NCBI GenBank assembly: GCA_037042185.1
Contig: JAXQJY010000027.1
Location: forward strand, 2,232,001-2,296,000
DNA: 64,000 nucleotides
Direction of reading: 5' to 3'
Source: Sordariomycetes sp. S80-01Y
Taxonomy: Eukaryota; Ascomycota; Sordariomycetes
Shown: one piece after another, positions 31,722 through 42,917 of the stretch
Position numbering within the stretch: the stretch's first letter is position 1
Layout of the letters: every line of letters starts with the position of its first letter
Made by a program: the position numbers and the translations under genes
The notes under the pieces: model-generated
The model's database searches: none
Seen by the model: the letters and a program-made list of their open reading frames with translations, nothing else
Told to the model about the DNA's origin: nothing

Positions 31722-33616
31722 ATGGGTTCCTCCCTCCGCAACATCTACAGCCTCGACACGCTCGACACGCGCTTCACGAGCTCTTCCCAAGTCCCGTACC
31801 AGACCGTCATAGATGCACGCAGCGATCCCGTCACGAGCCGCGAACCCCCGTCCAAGACATCGCCGCCGAAATGGAAGACGCCCGAGTTCTATCTGTACTA
31901 TGCTGTTTTTGTGCTGGCGGTGCCGCTGATGTTCTGGATTCCGTACCAGGTTTCGAGGCCTGAGGATCCGCGGTACCACAAATACGAACATTTCCTCTCC
32001 GAAGGTTGGGTACCGGGGCGCAAGGTCGACATCACCGATTCTCAGTATCATACCTTTCGCTCGAACCTGCCGTACATGTCGTCACTGTTGCTTTTCCACC
32101 CGCTGTTGCGCAAGGTCTGGAATGCAGTCTTCCCGACGACCGACAAGAAGAGCCAGGGCGCCGAACGCCTCGAGCAGCGCGTCTCCTTTGATTACGCCTT
32201 TGCGCTTTTATTTCTCTTCATACTCCACGGGTTCTCTGCTTTCAAGGTCTTGTTGATTCTCAATGTCAACTACAGACTAGCCACAAAGCTTCCCCGTGAA
32301 TACGTTCCTATTGCGACGTGGGCCTTCAATGTGCCTGTCTTGTTTGCCAATGAGCTCTGCCAGGGATATCATTACAAAGACGTATTCAGCCTTGTTGCGC
32401 CACCATTGGTGGAATGGGGTGCGTGGATGGACAGCTATGGCGGCCTGCTTTCACGCTGGGAGGTGCTCTTCAACATCACGATTCTGCGGTTGATTAGCTT
32501 CAATTTGGACTACTACTGGAGCATCGACAAGCGAGGTGCGAATGGGCTCGAAGTATGTGAACCCCTTCCGTTCTGCAAACAATTCTAATACACCAAAGAA
32601 GAAGCAGCTCAATCCCGCCCAGCTCTCAGAAAGGGATCGCGTATCCATGTCCGCCGACGTGCGCGACTACACCTTCCGCAACTACCTCGCTTATGCGATC
32701 TATGCGCCACTATACCTTACCGGCCCCATCATGACTTTCAACGACTACATATCCCAGTGCAAATATCGCGTTGCCAGTATTGAGACGCCTCGCACCATTC
32801 GCTATGCTGTGCGCTTTGTTCTTGTTTTGCTTTCCATGGAACTGGTCCTGCACTTCAACTATGTTGGCGCGATTAGCAAGGCGAGCCCCGTCTGGAGCGA
32901 GTACACTGCTGCGCAGCTTAGTCTGCTGTCCTTCATGAACCTGCATATCATTTGGCTCAAGCTCCTGATTCCGTGGCGGCTCTTCCGGCTATGGTCCCTT
33001 GTCGACGGAATCGATCCGCCGGAGAACATGGTTCGCTGCGTCAGTAATAACTACAGCACGCAGCTTTTCTGGCGGTCGTGGCATCGTTCGTATAACCGTT
33101 GGTTGATCCGTTACATCTACATCCCGCTGGGCGGTTCTTCTTTCCGCAACTGGCGTGCTGCCATGCGAAGTGTAGTCACTTATCTCCTCGTCTTTACCTT
33201 TGTTGCCTTGTGGCACGATATCCAGATGAGGCTACTTATTTGGGGTTGGCTTATCGTGCTCTTCATGGCCCCGGAGTGGATCGCTGCTTGGTTATTCCCC
33301 AAAAGGAAGTGGGAGAGCAGACCGACTGAATACCGAATGTTGTGTTGCGTTGGCGCAGTCGCCAACGTACTCATGATGATTTCTGCCAACCTTGTCGGCT
33401 TCGCGCTGGGCTTGGATGGATTGGAGGTCATCGTCAAAAGCATCCTTCACGACTGGTCAGGTAAGTAAGCCCCTACCGTACTGCGTACCGTGATTAACGT
33501 TCTTTGCAGGAGTACTCTTTCTCCTTACCTCGTGTGGCTGTCTATTTGTGGGTATTCAAGTCATGTTCGAGATTCGAGAGGAAGAGAAGCGCAAGGGGGT
33601 CACACTGAAGTGCTAG
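31722..33616 (+). CDS. gup1: Gup1-type membrane-bound O-acyltransferase (MBOAT)
   Basis: Three exons (31722-32552, 32599-33460, 33510-33616) give 599 residues with about ten or more membrane segments. Family landmarks are ISFNLDYYWSID, the TFRNYLAYAIYAPLYLTGPIM block, FWRSWHRSYNRWLIRYIYIPLGG and the MBOAT histidine in FVALWHDI. Gup1 acts in the ER on GPI anchors (lyso-PI remodelling with a C26 acyl chain) and was first described as a glycerol-uptake gene. Exon 2 begins in an AAG-rich stretch, so acceptor use could vary by one to three lysines without changing frame. The last exon adds only 35 residues (VLFLLTSCGCLFVGIQVMF and a charged tail REEEKRKGVTLKC). Length matches fungal Gup1 (about 560-610). 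Confidence 0.93.
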
Positions 33617-35684
33617 ACAGCTTAGCCACATTAAGGTATCGCCTATCATGACGAACAATTCCTGTGTTTTGTTGATTAAGTGATGACATGTCTTACTAGA
33701 GCTGGTAAGATACTAGTTTGACGAGGTGGGACGAGGTGGGACGAGGAATGCTTCCATGTCGTCCAGACACTGATCATTTTGCGCAACCTCAGCGCGGCCC
33801 AACGATGATCCAGCAGGAGCGCCGTAGTAGCTCTGTAGGGGGAGGAATGAGCCTTGCCGCGATCGCAAGAAGCCAGTAATCAGCCTTGTGATATTCTATT
33901 CCAGCGGGGAAATCAATCATTCCGAAGAATATGTGATTTACAGGAGCAATTTGGTCCTTGTAAACAGACAACTTCTTACTGACGTGCCAGAAGTTACAGT
34001 CGGCGACGGGGTTGCGAAGGTCTGGCTGGGACACACTTTCAGATGCATCCGTCGCAGCTTTCTCCGGGATGTGGGGGCCCCCCTGAGCGAACGCCAACGC
34101 GCCAGTCATCGAACAGACAGTCGGACGACCACATTGTGACCATGGGCGCGAGTTTGCATGAGGATACAGACAATGATCGTCTCAACGTTCTTAAGACAGC
34201 TCCACAGATCAATTCGGACCCATGCAGTCATTAGGGCTGACTCCCAGACCGTGTTGCTGACCAGCAGCCCTTGTTTGTTGTTGCATGTCGTGAAATGAGA
34301 TATCACTTCGAGCGAGCGCTCTGGAGAAGGAGCTTTTTTTCCTTGCTGCTACACCACGTAGGATGGTGTTCTCAACTGTCTCGGGACGTATCTTATTGCC
34401 GATCAAGATACCGAAACTATGGCACGGAGTGGAGGAATTATCTGTGGCAGAAGGAGAAAGCCGTCGGGCACCCGCAATATTACATTGCCAATAGTCTGGT
34501 TGTCTGGATAAGAACACGCGTCAGCACGGCGCTGCAGGGGCCAGCACGCGGCCCGCCTGTAACCGGCAATTGTGCGCGTCGAAGCTCACCAACGCATCCT
34601 ATGCGGATCCAGCGCCGGGCCTGTGTCTCGTCATGTCTCTTCGACGACTCCCCTAATTCCGAGACAACATGAGGGCCGCCGCGTGTCTCGCAGAGTCAGG
34701 CTCGGGTCTCGACCCTTGAGGCCCCGCCGTCGATGTCGATTTAGGGACGCCGATCACTGACTGAAGCCCGTTAGCCTTCTGCCGGGAGAGGCTCGTGCTG
34801 GTCTCCCGGCGTTCCACTGCCGATGATCATCTCGAAAAGAGGACTGCGAAGATTTGACTGGCGAATTGGAACTTGGGCTCGATGGTTCTCTTGGAGTTTT
34901 CGCATGAGAGATTGTCTTGCAGGGGACAGGGAACCCGCCATTCGCTTTACAGCGCCCGAATCCACTGAAGACCACCGGGAGGGCGCTAGAGCGGGCAGAA
35001 AGGGGGGAGGCTTTGACAGGAAATGGAGGGGAAGGAGCCACCGATGGGGCTTCTGGGGCGTTCCTGCTTCTTGGCTTTCTTGGTCGATTGGGCACCTCAT
35101 TGCAATCACCACCACACGGACATTTGCCAATCCCTTTCATCTTTTGGTTTTCGCTTCCTCAGCCATACCTCAAATCGTTTGACCTGTATTGCATTTCGCA
35201 GCGTCTGCTTGCTTCTGCTTCCTGTACTTCTGCGCCTCTGCCTACCGCCGTATCACACGATCGCGATCACTCAATCCTTCTCTACCCCTGGTCACGCAAA
35301 CAAACCACCGGTCCACGACAGACGCGGGTGCGGGCGCATCCAAGCCAGCATCGCATCCTTGACAGTTGCGTTTCGACTTCGCATCGACATACTATGGCCT
35401 GCCTTAACCTCTAGGCACCGGCTTCTTGCACTCCGCGGAACGCGCATCGCAGCGCCACTGCACGATACCCCAACTAGATTCGCTCGTTACACCACCTACG
35501 CTCCTCTCGACGCAAGCTATTGCTTCTCATCCTCGCCCTCCCTAACGCCTTCCGTCGCGTACAACATCGGCCGCTTGCAGCAGTAGCTGTCGTCCAATAG
35601 GTGCGGTGCCACAGGGCCGATGGTTCTCTGCCATTGTCGGACTACCTAGTCGTCAAGGCCAATACCACAATTGGAACCGCCACC
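33617..35684. other. Long non-coding stretch before the 877-residue orphan
   Basis: About 2.07 kb. It has a short 10-nt tandem repeat near the gup1 end and a long pyrimidine-rich stretch (about 35150-35600) probably forming the next gene's leader. No supportable gene. Confidence 0.5.
33721..33746 (+). repeat. ACGAGGTGGG tandem repeat, 2.6 units
   Basis: Two exact 10-nt copies followed by ACGAGG. It begins 105 nt after the gup1 stop. Confidence 0.8.
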
Positions 35685-38318
35685 ATGACCTCGATTCAGC
35701 TGCCCCCCTTGCAGTTTGATGACAGTGGCTTCCGCGTCTCCATCATCACTGGTGGTTCCGGTGCCAATGCACACGGCCTGAACGAAGCAGATCGCGTTTC
35801 GAAGCCCGAACCCGAGGCGATTCCCCAGCCAGAGATCAGAGCGCAGGAACTAGACGCCCCCGAGGATGAACAAGAACTAAAGACGCCTACACAAGCAAAT
35901 CCAGAGCCAGCGCGAGTGCATCCGCCGAAGATCGACGAGACGTCTTTGCAATGGCCGGCGCCGGCTTCTCAGACAGATAGACCGCGGACCCCCGACTCTA
36001 GCGCTGAGGCAGAGTCTGAATCGAAGTCACCGGAATCATCAAAGTCTCCGGAGTCTGTGTCCCGAATCAACTCCCAGTACCAATTGGCGCCAGTCAGCTA
36101 TCAACGACCAAACCAGATCAACATTCAACTGGAAGCCTATCCAGAGTCTGACACCGAAGACACTGCAGAACTAGAAGCCGTGCCGTTCAAAATCGAATCC
36201 GACATCCAGCCCTCGCGACTATCCGACGCCACAGAGGAGAGCTACGTGCATGACATGCCAGAACGCACGGCGCCGCCCGCACCATCATCCCCGCCGCCAC
36301 CAAGTGTCCCCTCTCATCCTATCGAGTCTTTACAGCGGGCATTTGCTGAGTCTCTGGATGAGGTCACAAATGGTGGTGCTGAAAAGCCCAAGCTGCGAGA
36401 AGTTGACGCCAAAGCTCGTAGGGAACGATTGCTGGAACAGGACAAGGATGATGAGCCGCATGATGCTTTATGGCGATACCGCCCGGGTCAGACACAGCAC
36501 GAGGTGCTCAAGCTGATATCGCAGATCTCCTTTGGGGTTTACTTGCTGTTGAACGGGATGGCCAACGACAATTCACAAGTTGTGAGCATCCTGCAAGGTC
36601 ACATCGACGAGGTCGACGAGTACCTGGAGGTCACGCTCGAGGACATTGGCCAAGCTTCCATGGATCTGAACGAGCGAATCGACTATCTGAAACTGCCTAT
36701 GGAGAACATGAAAGTCTTTGAAGAGATGTTAGAAGACCGCAACTACCGAGCAGAGATATTGGAAGGAAATGAGAAGATCGAAAATGTTCTGGCCAGGATG
36801 AACGTTGTCATGAAGCAGTGGGACAACGACGTGGACGCCGGTCTGCACGGGGCCACAGCCTTCAATGACTGGCTCAATACGTTGAAGAACGGTCAATGGC
36901 GTGAAGAGCGTCCGGATCTCGAGGAAATCTTTGACGCCATGAAGGGTAACGCAGACGGCTGGCTGAACGCTTTCGACGAGATGAACAGCCGAACGCAGGA
37001 GATGAACAGCGTCATCATCAAACTGATGACATTGGTTGCGGAGATGGAGAAGAAGGCCGGTGAGATCAGCCGCAAAACCTGGTCTACCATTCCTCCTTTT
37101 ACAACGCCACAATCCGGCAGTTTGAAGAGCAGGACCTCTGTTACGACGCCAAGATCTATCCAGTCCCACCCAAGGTCCACGACCCGCGCCAGTGTCAAGA
37201 GTGGTTCTGCGTCGATCGCGCAGCAATCTCTGGCCGAGGACGATGGACTAGACGACTTTCCCCTGCCCGGTGTAACACCTCTGCTACCACCATCGAGGTC
37301 AAGCGCACGTCTATCCAAAAAGCCTTCCATGGACGCGGCAAAGCTTCACGTTGACGCAGCTCCAAAACCATCACCTGTTCGCGAAACTGTTGAGGAGGAG
37401 AAGGAGGATGGACCGCTCTACATCTTACAGCCTCGCACATATACGCCACAGCCACCAGAACCTCTCCCGTCTCCACGAGTTCGAGAGTCACCCAAGTCAC
37501 CTCCCAGCGCAAGACGTCAACCTGAGTGGGAATCCGGTCCAATGCGAGAATCTGGTTCCATCCGCGAGTCTGGCCCGATGAACACGCGATCTTCGATTCG
37601 ACACCGGGTATCTCTCAAGAAGAGCATCCCTGAGAGCCTTCGGATTTCGAGCAACCACAGTTTGAACAGACCTGACAGCCGGCCATCACCAGTTTTTTCG
37701 TCTCCACGGCAGAGCAACAACACTAGTTCCTTTTTGCGTGACTCCTCAAGTAGCCACCTGCAGGTTCGCGACTCCTCGAGCAGTAGCATCCCTGTCCGCG
37801 ACTCGAACGGATCCAATATTGAGGCTTTCAGGCAACACAACTTGCCTCGTGTTGCTTCTCATGCAGACCTCGGCCCGGCGCGACCATCATTGATGCAGTC
37901 GCCCAACTCGGATTACCAGCACTATCATCCGGTGCGCGCGTCACCGCACTCGCCTCTTCAGCAACGACCACACACTGCCGCAGGGCCTCAGCCGCGCCAG
38001 CCATCAGGATATTTCCCACAACATCTACGAGGACAGCCTTCACGACTAGGCAGCATGGCTACGCTTGACAGCATTGCTGCGGCGGAAAACCCAGACCAGC
38101 GTACCGTCAGGCAGGGCGCGCCGTCCGTTGGTGGTTCGCGTTCGGTAGGCGGCAAGACCCTCAAAAAGAAGAAGAGTGCGTTCGGCTGGTTCAAGAAGGC
38201 ATTCACGATGGACGACGAAGAAAGAGCAGCTTTCGAAGCTCGCAAAAACGCTCAACAGGCCGACAACTACTACAAAGACAAAAGCCCCAAGTTCTTGGAC
38301 GGCAAGCGCATGCGATAG
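35685..38318 (+). CDS. Large Pezizomycotina-type protein with helical core, unknown function
   Basis: Single exon, 877 residues. The first ATG of the frame, in a good ACCATGA context, gives MTSIQLPPLQFDD. Residues 1-260 are disordered, rich in Pro, Glu and Ser. About 264-466 is a helical region (from HEVLKLISQISFGVYLLLNG to MTLVAEMEKKAGEISRK) with conserved-looking segments and heptads. About 470-835 is again disordered and basic, with short internal repeats: RESGPM/RESGSI/RESGPM and (Q/P)VRDS with serine runs. The C-terminus is distinctive: LKKKKSAFGWFKKAFTMDDEE, a basic amphipathic helix that could bind membrane, then a charged tail ending DGKRMR. I know no functional name. A cortical or cytoskeletal scaffold is a guess from this architecture. 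Confidence 0.82.
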   Translation: MTSIQLPPLQFDDSGFRVSIITGGSGANAHGLNEADRVSKPEPEAIPQPEIRAQELDAPEDEQELKTPTQANPEPARVHPPKIDETSLQWPAPASQTDRPRTPDSSAEAESESKSPESSKSPESVSRINSQYQLAPVSYQRPNQINIQLEAYPESDTEDTAELEAVPFKIESDIQPSRLSDATEESYVHDMPERTAPPAPSSPPPPSVPSHPIESLQRAFAESLDEVTNGGAEKPKLREVDAKARRERLLEQDKDDEPHDALWRYRPGQTQHEVLKLISQISFGVYLLLNGMANDNSQVVSILQGHIDEVDEYLEVTLEDIGQASMDLNERIDYLKLPMENMKVFEEMLEDRNYRAEILEGNEKIENVLARMNVVMKQWDNDVDAGLHGATAFNDWLNTLKNGQWREERPDLEEIFDAMKGNADGWLNAFDEMNSRTQEMNSVIIKLMTLVAEMEKKAGEISRKTWSTIPPFTTPQSGSLKSRTSVTTPRSIQSHPRSTTRASVKSGSASIAQQSLAEDDGLDDFPLPGVTPLLPPSRSSARLSKKPSMDAAKLHVDAAPKPSPVRETVEEEKEDGPLYILQPRTYTPQPPEPLPSPRVRESPKSPPSARRQPEWESGPMRESGSIRESGPMNTRSSIRHRVSLKKSIPESLRISSNHSLNRPDSRPSPVFSSPRQSNNTSSFLRDSSSSHLQVRDSSSSSIPVRDSNGSNIEAFRQHNLPRVASHADLGPARPSLMQSPNSDYQHYHPVRASPHSPLQQRPHTAAGPQPRQPSGYFPQHLRGQPSRLGSMATLDSIAAAENPDQRTVRQGAPSVGGSRSVGGKTLKKKKSAFGWFKKAFTMDDEERAAFEARKNAQQADNYYKDKSPKFLDGKRMR

Positions 38319-38798
38319 AACCTCGATCTCGCCGCTCAACAACACATTCTTCACTGCCAACATTTCGGGCATCCACGCCTCCATACGATCTACGCACCCA
38401 CGACACTCCTCGAACATCTCATATCCTCACCGCGCTCCATGACATCAGGACCCAAACCTGTTCTCTGCTGGCGAGCAAGCCATGCATTTCCTTTGACATA
38501 AATCACTGTTTACACTTCTCGACGAGCGTGTTTCTACTTAAATATCTACCAAAGATGTATGACTCATATAATTCGGCGGATTACGGCTACTCATTTTGGA
38601 TGTACATTGTTGATGACACGGAGTAGCCTGGAGGACAGGCCTCTTCAAAAAGGCACCTTGACCGGGGTGATCGGAAAGGGATGTAATGTATCATGATTAT
38701 CTACAAAACGTACGTATTCATGAATCTGTATACCAAGCTCCACGTCTATGCGATGGCGAAATGTGTTCCAGCCCCTTTGTGCACGCATGTGCCTGGGG
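38319..38798. other. Convergent 3' region of orphan and F-box genes
   Basis: 480 bp, the two 3' untranslated regions. Nothing else is seen. Confidence 0.5.
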
Positions 38799-40468
38799 TT
38801 ATTCTCCAAACCCGTAGCTCTCGACTCGGCTGAAGAAGAACGGCTTGTCGTTTTTAAGCTCGAACGTTCCCCAGTCATCCGTTAAGCTGTTGTGGCTCCA
38901 GAACCCCTTCCAGATGAGCTTGTTGTTCCTCGCCCCTCTACCCGCACTGCGAAGCGCCAGATCCATCCTGTAAGTGTACTTCGGATAGCCCACCCCCTCC
39001 GTCTCTATGTACAGGTCCCCCTCGAGATCCTCGACTCGCTTGTCGCCAAGATCGCAGCCCGCGTCGAGGGCGGAGGACAGGCGCCACCGTCCCTTGAGGG
39101 CCATTTGCATCGCGGCGGAGGGGAGGACCGATGCGTGTCCCCTGTCTTTGTTCCCCTTCTGGAGCTGGAGCTCGTCTTTGGTGAGTTGGTGCACGACCTC
39201 GCCGGGTTCGTGCGTCGTGAGGAGGCTGATCACCTTTCCGTCTCTGAAGAAGCGCAGGTAGCGGTAGTAGGTCACGATGTGCACGGGACTTCCACCCCAC
39301 GTGGACTGGTTGGTGCTCGCCTGGCCGGTGCGGATGTAGTTCACGGTGGAAATGTAGCACCCGTTGAATCGTATCCTCGGGCGGTGGCGGAACATGGCTT
39401 TCCAGGTAGGGTACGGTTTACTCGGCACCAAGGATCGCGTAATGATGTCGCCCTCGGCCCGATGCCTCTCCTGTAGATCCTTCAAGCTCACGACCTCACC
39501 GTCCTCGGTGTACTCCCACTCCGGCAATGGCTTCCAGTGGATCTCGGTGCCCCAGTGGTGCCACATAGCTCTGAAGCCGACTTCTTCGCCGAGGCAGACC
39601 CTGCGCCATACGCTCTGCTCGGAAGAAACGAGCCAGGCGAAGCGTTTGCAGACCAGGGACATACGTACAAAGTCTGCGATGTCAAGGATGGCAACCTCGA
39701 ACAGAATGTGGCTTAGAATTTCGTCGGGCAGGGATGAAATTGGCGAGGGGGGTGCGGGCATGCCTTCTACGGGGGGAGGGGCCGGCTCAATGGAGAGATT
39801 TGAGAAGGAGAGGAGGAGATCAGTGATTGAGAGGGGTTTGGGGTCGTCTGTGGTAACAGCTGGAGTCTGGGCCTGATCTGTAGATTGAGGCTGGGACTGA
39901 GCGGACTGGGTTGGTTGAGTCAACGTAGTTGACTCGGGGGCTGGTGTTGGCTTGGCTGGTGGTCCTTTGGGGTGCCAGGGGTGAGACTTGGGGAAATATT
40001 TCTCCCGATAGCGTTTATCAACCCCATGATCGAGCTGAGAGTTGTCAGTATACTGTCTGGAGGCTCCATGGGTGAGAGGGTAAGTACTTTGTATGCCTGC
40101 CTATACAACTTCAAACTATCACCCATGTTCCCCTGAGCTTCTCTCTCCATGGCCTCCTCAAAGTGGTCTAACGCCGATACTAGCTCCTTGGGCTCACTTG
40201 GTCTCGTCCCAGACAGTGTAAACCCCGTAGGAGCGGGCGCATCATCGAACGACTGGCCTTGGAGGTAGTCATCATCGTCATCGCCGTTGGCAGCGCGTGG
40301 GGGTTTCTGGTGTGAGGGTGGCGGCTGGGTCGATGAAGAAGCTTGAGGTAAAGCCTCCCGTAGAGGAGGCTGATTTGACCCCGAAGTTGAGGACTTGGAT
40401 TGGAGATCTGAGAGCCATTGTTGGCGGAAGGACTCGAGTTCGGTGTTAAGTTCGTTGTTGGAATCCAT
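38799..40468 (-). CDS. F-box protein of the Pof7/Hrt3 type
   Basis: Exons 40468-40088 and 40034-38799 give 538 residues. The 53-nt intron uses a weak donor, GTACTT; joining QAYK to LDHGVDKRYREKYFPK restores the conserved region and opens exon 2. The N-terminus has a short TPR/MIT-like helical pair (HFEEAMEREAQGNMGDSLK to LYRQAYK), then a Gln/Pro-rich linker, then an F-box, SLPDEILSHILFEVAILDIADFVRMSLVCKRFAWLV (about 209-245). The C-terminal half (WKAMFRHRPRIRFNGCYIS, YYRYLRFFRDGKVISLLTTHEP, GRWRLSS) matches Hrt3/Pof7/FBXO9-like proteins, which are substrate adaptors of SCF ubiquitin ligases. The gene is divergent from the mitochondrial carrier, 619 bp away. Confidence 0.92.
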
Positions 40469-41087
40469 GATGATGAGGAGCGGAGATAAGAATGGTGGTT
40501 GGTAGGGCTCGAGGGTAGGGTGCGTTTGTATTAAAGGGTATACATTGCGCTAGAAGATACAAGCCGAGGTCAAAAACTCTTTTCTATAGGGTCGACAGCG
40601 GTTGTGATGAAGTAGTAAAGGGTTACTCACTTCTCGAGAGGTCAGGGAATGGACTTAAGTGAGCGCGGGATGATGCTGTAAGAGCACGATAAGATAAGAT
40701 TAGATAAAGCTCCGATTGCTCATCCGGCCTAAGTCCCAGTCTTCTGGCTGAGCCAAGCCAATCAAATCGCGTTCCTGCGTCACCCGGAAATCGGCGGCAT
40801 GGGGGCTCTCATCTCCGGCCAACGGAGCCGCCGTGGAAAAGCATTTGCTGGTGGCCAAATTCTTGGTGGATTTTTTTCGGCGGACCCTGTTATCAATCAG
40901 TCATGACGGCACCACTACGACCTCATTCTAGAACCTCGAGCTGCTTCTCCTCCCCTTGACCTCCCACGACAACCCTACTGAACCAAAACTTTTCATCACG
41001 TCGACGCGATTTTACGAGACCTGATTCCTACACAAGAGAGAAAAGAACGTCGAGATCCCGACCTTAGAGAACATGAATTGAGGATAA
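40469..41087. promoter_or_regulatory. Divergent promoter of F-box and carrier genes
   Basis: 619 bp without a gene; contains the two-codon uORF next to the carrier start. Confidence 0.5.
41073..41081 (+). other. Two-codon uORF (ATG AAT TGA)
   Basis: A minimal upstream ORF ends six bases before the carrier's ATG, in a different frame from it. If the leader includes it, most ribosomes must skip it or reinitiate at once. Confidence 0.5.
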
Positions 41088-42439
41088 ATGGTCGCGGCCG
41101 TGCAATCCTCGAGCGGCCAGAAGCACGACCGGGCAGACGGAGACAACAAGTCACCAAACATGGCTGCTCAGGCTCAAGCGGGCGACGCCCGCAGCGATCC
41201 TCTCGAGATCACCACAGGACAGAGAATGATCTCGGCCATGGCGGGCAGTTTGTTGACCTCGCTGCTAGGTGAGTCGCACACCCGCGCGCTCTGCCGACGA
41301 ACCGAGATGCTAACCTCGCCTCCGCAGTCACACCCCTCGACGTCGTTCGCGTACGATTACAATCCCAGAAGCCCCAAGCACCGCCCATAGACTTTTCCCG
41401 TCTCGCGACAACGACTCATTCCCTCACGCCCGCGCAAACATCCGAACTCGGCGTCACGGCCTGTTGCCGTGAGGTCTTCTTCATGGGTAACAACGCAGAG
41501 TTCTGCATCGCGGCGCCTCAGCGACCGAACACCACGGCGGGGCTGCAATCCGCGGATTGCGCGGTGCAGGAGGTGCAGAAGAAGACATACAACTCCACGT
41601 TTGATGGGATCAGGAAGATCGCGAGGAACGAAGGAGTCACGACCTTGTGGAGGGGCCTGTCGCCCACGCTGGTGATGGCCGTCCCGGCAAACATCATCTA
41701 TTTCTCGGGGTATGAGTGGTTACGGCATGATCACAAGAGCCCATTCTCCAAGATGAGCGACGACTACTCGCCCTTGACGGCTGGCTCGGCAGCGCGGGTG
41801 TTAGCAGCAACAACCGTGGGGCCGATCGAGCTCGTCAAAACGAGGATGCAGGCGACTTCTTCCTCGTCGGGCAATCACATGCTTGAGGCTTTCAAAAGCA
41901 TACGCGAGATGGTCGCAACCCACGGCTACACCTCGATGTGGAGAGGGCTCACCCTGACGTTATGGAGAGACGTGCCCTTTTCGGGACTGTACTGGTGGGG
42001 GTACGAGGTCATCAACGCTAAGCTGAAGGATCTTCGTGATGAGCGCAACGGGCGGGCCTACGATGCCACTGCATCCCGCGCCGAACGAAGGAGACGAAAC
42101 CACGACAACTTCACCGAGACGTTCCTCGACAGCTTTGCATCCGGCGCGCTGTCGGGAGCCATAGCATCCATCGTCACCACACCCTTCGACGTAGGCAAGA
42201 CGAGGACACAAGTCTACCGCGACTCGCCTTCTGGAGCACCCAACGGTTCCCAGCGGCACATGATGAACCTTCTATGGGACATCTTTAAGGCTGAGGGTGT
42301 GCCTGGACTGTGGCGAGGTTGGATCCCGAGGACCCTCAAAGTGGCTCCTTCATGTGCTATCATGATTAGCTCATACGAGGTGGGCAAGAGGGTTTTCAAG
42401 CACACAAACGAGAGGAAGAGACAACATGGAGACCTGTAA
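41088..42439 (+). CDS. mtm1: Mitochondrial carrier of the Mtm1/SLC25A39-40 type
   Basis: Exons 41088-41268 and 41328-42439 give 430 residues. The 59-nt intron joins SLLTSLL to VTPLDVVRVRLQ inside the first carrier repeat. Three carrier signatures are present: TPLDVVRVRLQ, GPIELVKTRMQ and TPFDVGKTRTQ. The long matrix loop of repeat 1 holds TACCREVFFMGNNAEFC, the cysteine-bearing segment characteristic of SLC25A39/40 and yeast Mtm1. Human SLC25A39 imports glutathione and its cysteine loop senses Fe-S status; yeast Mtm1 loss affects Mn-SOD2 and iron. A second in-frame ATG at 41160 (MAAQAQAGDARSDP) is a plausible alternative start, giving 24 fewer residues. No cleavable presequence is needed for carriers. 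Confidence 0.93.
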
Positions 42440-42917
42440 AGGTGGTCGCATTCTCGCACTGCATTGCTTTGGCGTTGGGTTAAGGAATACATAGGCTTTG
42501 GAAAACTCCTTTCTGGTTCTCTGAATGGGCGTGTACGATACAGATACCACGTGGCGCAGCATCGCATAGAGCAAGTAATGTCAAAATACTAAAGTATACA
42601 CACGCAGCACCTAGACATCTCTTCGTGAGGACCATAGCACACCACTCGCATGTGCCGTGACACAGCTTTCCATGCAAGCAACTGAAAATAACTGAATACA
42701 TGCTCAGCTGTGCGAGAGAGAAAAAACGGACGTTTCAAGGTATCTTTGTAGCATTAGCTTTACAGTGGTGCTCCCTAAACGGTAGCTCAGTAGTGGGCCG
42801 CCTGACTTCACTTACACCGGGCGCCACCACTGACGTCTCAAAACTTTCACATCCGGGCGCCTTCATTCAACCGCTCACGTCACTCGCAGCGCACAACCAC
42901 GCGGGAGCTCGCACGCA
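42440..42917. other. Spacer between carrier and WD40 gene
   Basis: 478 bp; contains TGACGTCT about 90 bp upstream of the WD40 start, a one-mismatch CRE-like site. No gene is seen. Confidence 0.45.
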
